From: a virus
Direction: 5' to 3' (one strand)
Length of the DNA: 42,665 nt
Virus record (IMG/VR): IMGVR_UViG_3300021961_000201
Coordinates: 1 to 42,665 of that record
Under the pieces are notes generated by a model. That model was given only the letters and a program-made list of their open reading frames with translations, searched no databases and was not told the origin of the DNA. Of the stretch, positions 8,305 through 15,245 are shown in pieces (the stretch's first letter is position 1; each line of letters opens with the position of its first letter). The translations under genes were made by a program, and so were the position numbers.

Positions 8305-10797
8305 TTATGCAAAAAATTGTTCTAGTGTGGCTTCTCGTTCAAGTTTCCATCCAATTGCGTCTAATATAAACTTTAATGGATCAGTAAATGTTTTTTCAAA
8401 CTGAGCGTCATAATCAACGTACTGTTTTAATCGTAATTCAGATGGAAGAAAAGTAGAAAAAGAAAATACTGTATCTTTAACTGAATTAGGAAGTTTCAAC
8501 ATTAAAAATTTAATTTTATCACCGTCTTTGATAATAGGATATTTCTGTTGTAATTTATTTCTAATAATATGATAGTTGTAAATAAGAGCACCTTTTACGT
8601 GTATTGGTGTTCCTTTTATATAAATGTTTGATGTGTCTGTATATTTTTGAAGATTGTTACAAGACCTAGGAAATGCAACATCTTCTGGTCTTAATTTGCT
8701 AAATTCTGCTTTAAATTCATTTACAAATTTAACTAAGTCATCTTCGTTTTGATTCATTATTACTCGTATTGCGTCTTTAATTTTACCTCTACAAACTTCT
8801 GGTGTAGATGATTTAACAGCTTCGACACCCATAACTTTAAGTTTAGGTTGCTCATATCGTATACCTTCTTCATCAAACATATTGAGAATATATCTTTTCT
8901 TTGCAATCCATATTCCTTTGTTTGCAATTGCTTCTCGTTTCATAAACATTTTTTGTTGATAAGCATTTACGTAATCTGCAAGTCTTTGAAAACTTTGATC
9001 TATAACTTCTTGTATTTTTTCTTTTGCGGCCTTGTCTATAAAGTCAACAATTTGTTGTGTTGTTTTACCTTGACATACTTTATCTACAAGTTTTTCTAAT
9101 TTCAAATAGATAGAATCAGTATCAGACGCAACAATATAATTTACGTTTTCAGTTTGTAAAATCTTATTCATATAAGCATTAACATCTTGTTCAATCCAAC
9201 GAATGGCAAGTTGTCCACCAAGTGTGATTGCCTCAGCCTGTCTTACATCAAAGTATCTAAAATACTGATTACCAATTGCACCGTAAGCACTATTCAATGA
9301 AATCTTTTTTGCCATCTGAATATTATTACATCTAGCAATCTCATTATAATAAATTGGATCTTTTGTTTTTTGATATTCTTTCTTTGCTTGAATTGTCTTT
9401 TCTTTATAAATCACTCGGTCATTGTACATCTTCTCCATTAACTCAGGAAGAAAACCTTGTTTATCTCTTTTAAACATAGCACCATTAGGTGCAACGGATA
9501 CATTCTTATCTTTTGCCCATTTCAGATTTAATTTTTGATTTAAAAAGTTTTCTACACCTGCAGCCTTTGGTTCAACACCAACAATCGTTTCAGGTGAAAT
9601 ATTATACTGCATAATCAAATGCGGATACAAACTGTTTAAATCAAATGAAACAATCCATTTGTGTAATCCTAGTTGCGGATCTTTTACATATGCACCTTCA
9701 TATTGTGAATCTTTTTCATTTTCTTCTCTTGGCGGTATAACAATTTTTTTCTTTTTAAGATGATTAAAGATTAAAGTATCCCAACAACGAACTTGTGAAT
9801 ACACCTCATTATAATTTACTTTGAAGTCATAGGCCATTGTTAAACACAATTCAATCAATCGCATTTTATCTTCAAGTCTGTCCACTAACTCAACATCTTG
9901 GATATTATACTCTACAAACTTTTGATAATCTTTAGTATAGAAGTCTTTAAATGTTTCATATGGATTTTCTATCTTTTCTTCGCCTAATTCTATTTTGGCA
10001 ATATAATTTAATTTATAACTTTCTTGTCTAACATAAGTAAACTTTCTATACAATTCAAAATAATCTAAAACAGAAATGCCTAGTATATTCCAATATTGCT
10101 GATTCTTTTGTCCCATTTGAATACGATCTGCATTAACATAATTCCAAGGCGACATTTTATTAATAGTATCATTGTCAAATATATTTCTCATTCTATTCAT
10201 CAAATAAGGTATGTCAAAAAATCTTACATTCCATCCTGTAACAATATCAGGATGATTTTTACACCAGAATTTTAAAAACTCTAATAATAAATTTTTTTCA
10301 TCTTCACATTTAATATAAGTTACATTTGATTTTTTAGAATTGAAATCACCTGTGCCCCAAGTAATGATTTGTTTGTTACTATGATTTTTAACTGTAATAC
10401 AGATAATAGGTTCTTTTGCAGTATCGGCGTCTGGGAAACCGTGTTCACATTCACATTCTAAATCTAAAGTGAATATCTTTATAAACTTTTTATTCCAATT
10501 GATATCACCTTTATACTCACTTGAAATATATTGATAGTTATAACGATTCATACCATAAATTTTAAATTCAGGTATGGCTTTATACGTATCTAAAAAATGT
10601 TTTGCTTTAGTTATACTTTCAAATCTTTTTTGTTGTAGATTGATACCGTCTAGTGTTTTAAATGGAGATTGTTCTTTTGTAGGAATGAAAAGTGTAGGTT
10701 CATAATTAATACGACTTAAATAAGATTGACCGTTTGCAACACCTCTTATTAATAACTTGCCTCTATGTTCTACAACATTTGTATAAAAACTACTCAT
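8305..10797 (-). CDS. 43: DNA polymerase, family B (T4 gp43)
   Basis: This 830-aa replicative polymerase has the 3'-5' exonuclease motifs: Exo I DLECE at about residue 112, Exo II GWNVRFFDIPYL at about 193 and Exo III YNIQDVELV at about 297. Polymerase motifs are DLNSLYP at about 396, KISLNSAYGA, and the catalytic DTDS at about 609. Its size is slightly below T4 gp43 (898 aa). It is uninterrupted, with no intron or intein. The ATG overlaps the end of the ferredoxin gene by 8 nt. RegA and the clamp and clamp-loader genes lie upstream in the same operon. Confidence 0.97.
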   Translation of the reverse strand: MSSFYTNVVEHRGKLLIRGVANGQSYLSRINYEPTLFIPTKEQSPFKTLDGINLQQKRFESITKAKHFLDTYKAIPEFKIYGMNRYNYQYISSEYKGDINWNKKFIKIFTLDLECECEHGFPDADTAKEPIICITVKNHSNKQIITWGTGDFNSKKSNVTYIKCEDEKNLLLEFLKFWCKNHPDIVTGWNVRFFDIPYLMNRMRNIFDNDTINKMSPWNYVNADRIQMGQKNQQYWNILGISVLDYFELYRKFTYVRQESYKLNYIAKIELGEEKIENPYETFKDFYTKDYQKFVEYNIQDVELVDRLEDKMRLIELCLTMAYDFKVNYNEVYSQVRCWDTLIFNHLKKKKIVIPPREENEKDSQYEGAYVKDPQLGLHKWIVSFDLNSLYPHLIMQYNISPETIVGVEPKAAGVENFLNQKLNLKWAKDKNVSVAPNGAMFKRDKQGFLPELMEKMYNDRVIYKEKTIQAKKEYQKTKDPIYYNEIARCNNIQMAKKISLNSAYGAIGNQYFRYFDVRQAEAITLGGQLAIRWIEQDVNAYMNKILQTENVNYIVASDTDSIYLKLEKLVDKVCQGKTTQQIVDFIDKAAKEKIQEVIDQSFQRLADYVNAYQQKMFMKREAIANKGIWIAKKRYILNMFDEEGIRYEQPKLKVMGVEAVKSSTPEVCRGKIKDAIRVIMNQNEDDLVKFVNEFKAEFSKLRPEDVAFPRSCNNLQKYTDTSNIYIKGTPIHVKGALIYNYHIIRNKLQQKYPIIKDGDKIKFLMLKLPNSVKDTVFSFSTFLPSELRLKQYVDYDAQFEKTFTDPLKFILDAIGWKLEREATLEQFFA

Positions 10798-11116
10798 CGG
10801 ATAATATCACTTCAATTCCATCATATTCTTTTTTTAATATTATTTGACAACTTAATCTACTGCGGCCATCTTCAAAATGAGGATTATATTCTACCATAAC
10901 CTGCTCACTACTATTATACTCTAATTTGTCTATTTTGTCAAACCATTCTTTATTTAAATAAATATGACAAGTGGCACACGCACACGAACCGCCACAATCA
11001 GCAGAAACATATTCTTTACTGCCGTTAAATCGTAAAGCTTCCATTAATGTCGTGTTTTCTTCAACACGAATGGACTCTTTATTTCCATTTGTGTCTATAA
11101 CATTAACTGTTATCAC
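10790..11116 (-). CDS. [2Fe-2S] ferredoxin, adrenodoxin type
   Basis: This 108-aa electron carrier has ligands at Cys41, Cys47, Cys50 and Cys90 (C-x5-C-x2-C, then a distal RLSC). It starts at GTG 11116, overlapping the TGA of the previous gene (GTGA), and runs 8 nt into the polymerase gene. Phage ferredoxins are thought to feed electrons to host or phage redox enzymes. No obvious partner such as ribonucleotide reductase is visible here. The placement inside the replisome operon is unusual compared with T4. Confidence 0.9.
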   Translation of the reverse strand: MITVNVIDTNGNKESIRVEENTTLMEALRFNGSKEYVSADCGGSCACATCHIYLNKEWFDKIDKLEYNSSEQVMVEYNPHFEDGRSRLSCQIILKKEYDGIEVILSDE

Positions 11117-11409
11117 GTAATTAGTTTTGGTTTCTTTGCGGTTATAATCTTACTTGTATTATTCTCATATGCGTTTAATATACTGTCATCTGGATTACTT
11201 TCTGCAATTATATTATTTTTTTTAATTGCAATCACTTCATCTTTACTGTAAGGTATATAAGGATGAAAACCAATAGTCATAGGTTGACCAGGTTGTCCTT
11301 GCATTGGAATTAATACAAAAGGTTTTTCTACTTTTTGATAGATTTCGTCACCTTCAACGGCTTTACCTACCACATCTTCTCCTGTGGACAGGCGATATAA
11401 TTTAATCAT
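11113..11409 (-). CDS. LSm-like small beta-barrel protein (putative)
   Basis: This 98-aa protein opens with KLYRLSTGEDVVGKAV, like Sm/LSm-fold proteins whose first strands read LxTGExVxG. A proline/glycine-rich MQGQPGQPMTIGF loop and a polar tail follow. The 157-aa protein at 28792-29265 shares the K[IL]xxLxTGE[DE][VI] opening, so the two may be paralogues. It might bind RNA, but that rests on the short motif only. It lies between regA and the ferredoxin gene in the replisome operon. Confidence 0.55.
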   Translation of the reverse strand: MIKLYRLSTGEDVVGKAVEGDEIYQKVEKPFVLIPMQGQPGQPMTIGFHPYIPYSKDEVIAIKKNNIIAESNPDDSILNAYENNTSKIITAKKPKLIT

Positions 11410-11423
11410 AATATACTCCTCAA

Positions 11424-11858
11424 TTATTCAGTTTGTTCTTTTTTGTCTGTTGCTTTTTTACCAATATTATATTTTGCCTGTAAATTCCATTCGCCTTTTT
11501 CTTTAAAAGCAATTATCTTAATTTGAGATAATGGTGCTTTATCTTCAGCATTTTCAGGTTTTACAATATTTAATAAATTCCAATCTTGTAATAATATTGC
11601 AACGGTATTTCTTCTTTGAATATCATTTGCTACTAAAGTAGCTTTTTTTCCATCTAAAGCAAATAATTCTTTAAAATGTACTATGTAATATTTACCTTGT
11701 TTGTGTAATATATGACACGATTGAAATAACGTTTTGTCTTTACGACTTGCAACACCTATTCTGGAAAGTGTTTCTCTTATTTTTAAAAAGTCATCTGGTT
11801 GTTTAAGTGTTACCTCTAACATACTTTCAGGTGACCAATTTATAACTTCTTCACTCAT
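11424..11858 (-). CDS. regA: RegA translational repressor
   Basis: This 144-aa protein matches T4 RegA closely. It has EVTLKQPDDFLKIRETLSR near the N-terminus, QSCHILHKQGKYYIVHFKE in the middle and QRRNTVAILLQDW after it. RegA binds ribosome-binding regions of early phage mRNAs and blocks their translation, including its own and clamp-loader messages in T4. It has a lysine/glutamate-rich C-terminal extension. The ATG overlaps the gp62 stop by 4 nt, preserving the T4 order 44-62-regA-43. Confidence 0.95.
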   Translation of the reverse strand: MSEEVINWSPESMLEVTLKQPDDFLKIRETLSRIGVASRKDKTLFQSCHILHKQGKYYIVHFKELFALDGKKATLVANDIQRRNTVAILLQDWNLLNIVKPENAEDKAPLSQIKIIAFKEKGEWNLQAKYNIGKKATDKKEQTE

Positions 11859-12250
11859 TTAATTCTCCCACCCTTATCAAGTTTATCTTTGATAAAGTTA
11901 ATTTCTTCTTTTGTTAGTATGTCTAAAGCAACTCTTGCTTTGGTGTTGCTATATCCATAATATTCTTTTATCAATTCTAATTCTTTAGGACGATCAGTAG
12001 ATACCCATTTTCCACCAAATCGTTTTCTTTTTCTTATACTATTTAGTAAAAAATGAAATTGAAGTTTTTTATCTACGTAATGTCGTCTATTCATCTCATT
12101 TGCCATCAAAATAGTGTCAATATGTTGAGATAAGCAACGATTAATTACATAAGGTGGGAACTTCTTATACCAAGTGATATCATCACTATCTAATAAGTTT
12201 TCTTTAGTCCAATTAATTGCGTTTAAAAAATCTTTTAATTCGTAAGCCAT
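11855..12250 (-). CDS. 62: Clamp loader small subunit (T4 gp62)
   Basis: This 131-aa protein begins MAYELKDFLNAINWTKENLL and contains WYKKFPPYVINRCLSQH, hallmarks of gp62. Four gp44 subunits and one gp62 form the T4 clamp loader. It is shorter than T4 gp62 (187 aa), as in marine relatives. It starts one base inside the gp44 stop and overlaps the regA ATG, so the three genes form a coupled block. Confidence 0.93.
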   Translation of the reverse strand: MAYELKDFLNAINWTKENLLDSDDITWYKKFPPYVINRCLSQHIDTILMANEMNRRHYVDKKLQFHFLLNSIRKRKRFGGKWVSTDRPKELELIKEYYGYSNTKARVALDILTKEEINFIKDKLDKGGRIK

Positions 12251-13194
12251 TATTTAAATTTGCATTGTGCCATTATTTCAGTAAGACAAGCAACAAGATT
12301 GATTTCAGGATCTGCTACAAACGCAGCCTTATACTGATAATCTGCAATTACTAAAACGGCCTGTGGTATAGATTTAGGATCTAAACTTGTATAAAGAATA
12401 TCGTAAACACTTCTAAACAAAGTAGATGGATCTTTATCTAGGTTTTGTACCACCCATTTTCTCATATCACCAAATCTTTTTTCTTTAAGTAAACTAATTA
12501 ATTCTTTATTATTAATTTCAGAAAGTGATATAAGTATTCCGCTATCAATCTTACCTCTTACAGAATATCTTTGCAATTCATTGATGGTTCTTCTAAAGTC
12601 TGGATAAAATCTTTGTATTAATTCAGCAAGAACTTTTTTATCAAATTCTATTTGTTCTTGTTTTAAAATTTCAATCAATCTATCCATAAATGCAGTTGCT
12701 GTCTTTATTCTTTGACCATTAGTAATTCTAAAGTCAATAACAGTACAACGACTATGTAATGCAGGAATGATTTTGTTTTTGAAATTACAAGTAAAGATAA
12801 ATCTACAATTCTTGTAAAAAGTTTCTATAAAGTTTCTTAATGCAGGTTGAACACTATCAGCATTCATATAGTCTGCCTCATCTATGATAACCACTTTGTG
12901 ATTATTTGTTTCATCTAAAGAAACAGATGACGCAAAGTTTTTGATTTGATTTCTTAATGTATCAATATGACGGCCTTCGTCTGAACCATTGATAACGATA
13001 TAATCACAACCAAGTTCCTCACATAAGGCACGAGCAACTGTTGTTTTACCCGTACCTGCTGTGCCTGATAGGAGTAGATTAGGAATTTCTTTTTTGTTAA
13101 GAAATTCTGTAAAAGTATTTTTTAATTCTTCCGTTAAAATACAATCGGATATTTTCTTTGGACGGTATTTTTCCACCCATAAAAAATCTGACAT
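12250..13194 (-). CDS. 44: Clamp loader AAA+ ATPase (T4 gp44)
   Basis: This 314-aa protein opens with FLWVEKYRPKKISDC, the usual start of RFC/gp44-type loaders. Walker A is GTAGTGKTT (about residues 44-52), Walker B is VVIIDEADYMN, and the SRC arginine-finger motif lies in ALHSRCTVIDF. With gp62 it opens the gp45 ring and places it at primer ends. It follows a 115-aa gene of unknown role. Confidence 0.97.
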   Translation of the reverse strand: MSDFLWVEKYRPKKISDCILTEELKNTFTEFLNKKEIPNLLLSGTAGTGKTTVARALCEELGCDYIVINGSDEGRHIDTLRNQIKNFASSVSLDETNNHKVVIIDEADYMNADSVQPALRNFIETFYKNCRFIFTCNFKNKIIPALHSRCTVIDFRITNGQRIKTATAFMDRLIEILKQEQIEFDKKVLAELIQRFYPDFRRTINELQRYSVRGKIDSGILISLSEINNKELISLLKEKRFGDMRKWVVQNLDKDPSTLFRSVYDILYTSLDPKSIPQAVLVIADYQYKAAFVADPEINLVACLTEIMAQCKFK

Positions 13195-13216
13195 AATATA
13201 AACCTCACTTTATTCA

Positions 13217-13564
13217 TTATTTAGTTTCCATTGTAAATTTTTCTACAATAGATGTATCAACATCATAACCACCTTTGTTCATTGTCCAACAATCTTCTTC
13301 ACGGTCATAATCGTGCTCATCAACAAATTGTTGTACCTTATCTGCTAACTCTTTATCTTCTTCACTAGCGTTATGATAAGTAGACCAATCAAAGTATAGA
13401 CCTTTTTCAAAGTTAGGTAAACTACCAAACTCATTGATTATATCTTCAACAGCAATTTGTCTATTAAGATAATGTGTAGTTTGATGATATTCTCTGGTTT
13501 CAACTTTTAAAAAGTCGTCTGCTTTATATTCAGTACCATCTTCTAGTTTATATATTTCACTCAT
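13217..13564 (-). CDS. Conserved hypothetical protein, 115 aa, acidic
   Basis: This acidic protein (for example DEHDYDREEDCWTMN) has no membrane segment or recognised domain. It is inserted between clamp gene 45 and clamp-loader gene 44, which are adjacent in T4. It starts 3 nt after the gp45 stop, so it is translated as part of the replisome operon. It may modulate the clamp or its loader, but only gene position suggests this. Confidence 0.6.
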   Translation of the reverse strand: MSEIYKLEDGTEYKADDFLKVETREYHQTTHYLNRQIAVEDIINEFGSLPNFEKGLYFDWSTYHNASEEDKELADKVQQFVDEHDYDREEDCWTMNKGGYDVDTSIVEKFTMETK

Positions 13565-13566
13565 AA

Positions 13567-14232
13567 CTAAAATGTACTATCGGCTTCTAATGCAATCCAG
13601 TATTGTATTTTGATTTTTTTGTTTACAAAATTAGCAATTTTTGCTTTTGATAATGCAACATCATAATCGCCTGGTATAACTTTTAGATTTTCTGCTTTAA
13701 CATAAGCAGTAAACTCAACATCTGTTTCACCAATTGTAATTGATGATTCGTTTGAATTATTATTTTTCTTATCTAAAGCGACAAGTTTAATTTTACCATT
13801 TTCACCTTTGATTGCAATATCAGGTAAAGAAAGATTAGTATATAATTTCTTTAACGATTCGTAATCAGATTGTTTTAAAGTAAATGTAACTGTCTTATCA
13901 GGCATAGCAATCTCTTTTTGAGGAGATACTAATGTTGATTTATCTGCAAAAGCATATCTTGCTGCTAATGTAGATTTTTCGTCTTGTATTTTTAGGTTGG
14001 CTGCACCGTTAAATTTTAGAACTGGTGCTTGAAAAGAATCTAATGCTCTTAAAAACTCTGGCAAATCATAAACGCCAAACTCTTGTTCAAATTCTTCTTC
14101 AACTGTTGCTGTTGCCATAATGTTTTTCATTGTGGACATTGTAGCAATATTTTTTCCTGGTTTAAACAGAATGTTCTGATTAATGTCGGAAAAGTTTCTC
14201 AATATAGAGAGTGTACTTTCACTTATTTTCAT
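13567..14232 (-). CDS. 45: Sliding clamp, DNA polymerase processivity factor (T4 gp45)
   Basis: This 221-aa protein has the gp45 pattern: MKISESTLSILRNFSDINQN at the start, YDLPEFLRALDSF in the first domain and a C-terminal IQYWIALEADSTF ending. Three copies form the ring that tethers gp43 to DNA. In T4, the DNA-loaded clamp also activates late transcription with gp33 and gp55; gp55 is present in this window, while a gp33 gene was not recognised. The ATG overlaps the DUF3310 stop by one base. Confidence 0.95.
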   Translation of the reverse strand: MKISESTLSILRNFSDINQNILFKPGKNIATMSTMKNIMATATVEEEFEQEFGVYDLPEFLRALDSFQAPVLKFNGAANLKIQDEKSTLAARYAFADKSTLVSPQKEIAMPDKTVTFTLKQSDYESLKKLYTNLSLPDIAIKGENGKIKLVALDKKNNNSNESSITIGETDVEFTAYVKAENLKVIPGDYDVALSKAKIANFVNKKIKIQYWIALEADSTF

Positions 14233-14495
14233 TATTTTTTCTCCTTATCATAATTTAATAATAGTATAACATAGTGTACGGCCTTTAGCAAGTCTTTACG
14301 ATTATATCCATCCTTCTTACCATATCTACACAAATATTTAATTGCATTAGCCTGACAAAAATCTTGTCCAATTTCTAATGTTTTAAATAAGTCTTGTACT
14401 TGAAAGCCATCTTGTCCACTTGAATAGTGTTGGCCGTAAGTTGATTTGATATACTCGTAAATTTCTTCTAATGTTTCTTTTTCATTGTATTTCAT
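14232..14495 (-). CDS. DUF3310 family protein
   Basis: This 87-aa protein has the DUF3310 pattern: an early helix, then FCQANAIKYLCRYGKK, then DLLKAVHYVILLL. The family is widespread in phages and has sometimes been labelled a nucleotide kinase without firm proof. It is the first gene of the replisome operon, just behind a near-consensus promoter, and shares one base with the gp45 start. Confidence 0.8.
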   Translation of the reverse strand: MKYNEKETLEEIYEYIKSTYGQHYSSGQDGFQVQDLFKTLEIGQDFCQANAIKYLCRYGKKDGYNRKDLLKAVHYVILLLNYDKEKK

Positions 14496-14506
14496 AATAT
14501 AGTTTT

Positions 14507-14535
14507 ATTATAACACAAAAAATAATTTTTGTCAA
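14507..14535 (-). promoter_or_regulatory. Consensus sigma70 promoter of the replisome operon
   Basis: TTGACA (14535-14530), a 17-nt spacer and TATAAT (14512-14507) match both consensus hexamers exactly on the minus strand. The -35 box directly abuts the stop codon of the 62-aa membrane-protein gene. It drives DUF3310, 45, 44, 62, regA, ferredoxin and 43. Confidence 0.92.
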
Positions 14536-14724
14536 TTACTTTGCCCACCAGTTTAAATAAACTAGGTACGGCACTAAAATAGGATAAACAACGTGTTCTA
14601 TAACTTCATAGATAACTAATAAAGTTAATACGATTGCCCATACTTTAGATGTCTTTGCCTTTTCAGATATAGACGCAAACACCTTTGAATGAAACTGTCC
14701 TATTTTGGAAATAATTTTTTGCAT
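14536..14724 (-). CDS. Single-pass membrane protein, 62 aa
   Basis: A basic, amphipathic N-terminus of about 27 residues precedes a hydrophobic segment (about residues 28-58, WAIVLTLLVIYEVIEHVV and on) and a WWAK end. I recognise no family. There is no visible ribosome-binding site. A CATAAATA late box sits 5 nt before the ATG and a sigma70-type promoter just beyond it, so both transcripts would have very short or no leaders. A role at the host inner membrane is plausible but unproven. Confidence 0.65.
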   Translation of the reverse strand: MQKIISKIGQFHSKVFASISEKAKTSKVWAIVLTLLVIYEVIEHVVYPILVPYLVYLNWWAK

Positions 14725-14729
14725 ATGAT

Positions 14730-14737
14730 TATTTATG
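14730..14737 (-). promoter_or_regulatory. Late promoter CATAAATA, 5 nt before ATG
   Basis: CATAAATA followed by five bases and the ATG at 14724. The expected late start site falls on or beside the start codon, predicting a leaderless message. Confidence 0.55.
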
Positions 14738-14741
14738 GAAT

Positions 14742-14770
14742 ATTATACTACGATTTGAAAAAAAAGTCAA
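14742..14770 (-). promoter_or_regulatory. Sigma70-type promoter for the 62-aa membrane protein
   Basis: TTGACT (14770-14765), a 17-nt spacer containing a T-run, and TATAAT (14747-14742) on the minus strand. The predicted start lies about 10 nt before the ATG at 14724. Confidence 0.8.
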
Positions 14771-14774
14771 GCGT

Positions 14775-14850
14775 GAATTTAAGTGAGAGGAGAGTAATGT
14801 GGAGGTGACCCTCCTCTCGTAAAAGAGTCCTAAGACTCTCTTGTGGTGTA
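14775..14850 (-). ncRNA. Structured RNA with loop-exposed anti-Shine-Dalgarno sequence (candidate)
   Basis: Non-coding minus-strand RNA downstream of a late promoter. The first hairpin pairs AAGAGAGTC with GACTCTTTT around TTAG. The second pairs GAGAGGAG (14818-14811) with CTCCTCTC (14792-14785) over 8 bp. Its 18-nt loop contains TCACCTCC, which matches the conserved 3' tail of bacterial 16S rRNA. An alternative hairpin GGAGG-GTCA-CCTCC would hide it. Part of the element could also serve as the 3' end of the riboswitch operon transcript. It belongs to no RNA family that I recognise. Confidence 0.5.
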
Positions 14851-14854
14851 CTAT

Positions 14855-14862
14855 TATTTATA
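14855..14862 (-). promoter_or_regulatory. Late promoter TATAAATA upstream of the structured RNA
   Basis: Exact TATAAATA on the minus strand, just past the stop of the 65-aa gene. Transcription would start near 14850, directly in front of the two hairpins, and no open frame follows for about 125 nt. Confidence 0.65.
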
Positions 14863-14877
14863 CATTAATTATAGATA

Positions 14878-15075
14878 CTACCAATTATTATTGGATTTTT
14901 GTATTATGTGTCCAAGAACACGGCCTTTATTAGAACCGTATTTAACAACATAACCTGATGTTCCACTACCATTAATTTCAACTTCTTTTCTGGCTTTCAA
15001 CAAGGTATTTACTTTTTTACTTTGTTCTTTTTCTTCAGAAAAAGTTTTTAATAGTTGTGTAAATCTTTCTATCAT
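14878..15075 (-). CDS. Small riboswitch-controlled protein, 65 aa
   Basis: A very strong ribosome-binding site (GGAGGG) lies 4-9 nt before the ATG at 15075. The N-terminal half (about residues 1-33) is helical and charged. The second half is GSGTSGYVVKYGSNKGRVLGH, a likely small beta unit. It is the gene directly behind a glutamine riboswitch aptamer and so fits the 'downstream peptide' arrangement known from cyanobacteria and cyanophages. The length equals that of cyanobacterial glutamine synthetase inactivating factor IF7, but I see no convincing sequence match. A role in nitrogen or glutamine control is inferred from the riboswitch alone. Confidence 0.75.
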   Translation of the reverse strand: MIERFTQLLKTFSEEKEQSKKVNTLLKARKEVEINGSGTSGYVVKYGSNKGRVLGHIIQKSNNNW

Positions 15076-15100
15076 ACACCCTCCTTTTATTTTAAGTTAG

Positions 15101-15150
15101 GTGCGTTCCTTCAGCATACGCTTACTTCCGACTCATAAGAGTTGAACGAT
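15101..15150 (-). promoter_or_regulatory. Glutamine riboswitch aptamer (glnA / Downstream-peptide type)
   Basis: The minus-strand RNA shows the conserved core. P1 pairs CGTTC (15148-15144) with GAACG (15108-15104). P2 is ACTC-TTAT-GAGT, followed by the conserved CGGAAGTA. P3 is AGC-GTAT-GCT, followed by GAAGGAACGC. These are the invariant elements I know from glutamine-binding riboswitches. It lies 26 nt before the ATG of the 65-aa gene. The GCACC at its 3' edge can pair with GGTGT next to the ribosome-binding site, a possible translational switch. Confidence 0.88.
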
Positions 15151-15156
15151 ATTAAG

Positions 15157-15164
15157 TATTTATA
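15157..15164 (-). promoter_or_regulatory. Late promoter TATAAATA feeding the riboswitch
   Basis: Exact TATAAATA on the minus strand, 8 nt before P1 of the aptamer. The predicted late start (near 15151) would place the transcript 5' end almost exactly at the riboswitch. Confidence 0.7.
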
Positions 15165-15213
15165 TCCGATATGCGTTAAACCAATATCTGATTCGCAAAA
15201 TACCAATACCTAT

Positions 15214-15242
15214 ATTATAATATTTTTTACAAAGAAAGTCAA
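15214..15242 (-). promoter_or_regulatory. Sigma70-type promoter feeding the riboswitch
   Basis: TTGACT (15242-15237), a 17-nt spacer and TATAAT (15219-15214), three bases after the isocitrate lyase stop. The transcript would carry about 58 nt of leader before the aptamer, including a possible hairpin between TTGCG and CGCA. Confidence 0.85.
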
Positions 15243-15245
15243 TAA

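Noticed and set aside
8305-10797. Intron, intein or homing endonuclease in DNA polymerase
   Set aside because: The frame is continuous with all motifs in normal order and spacing.
14878-15075. Glutamine synthetase inactivating factor IF7
   Set aside because: Same length and riboswitch context, but no convincing match to the IF7 basic motif from memory.
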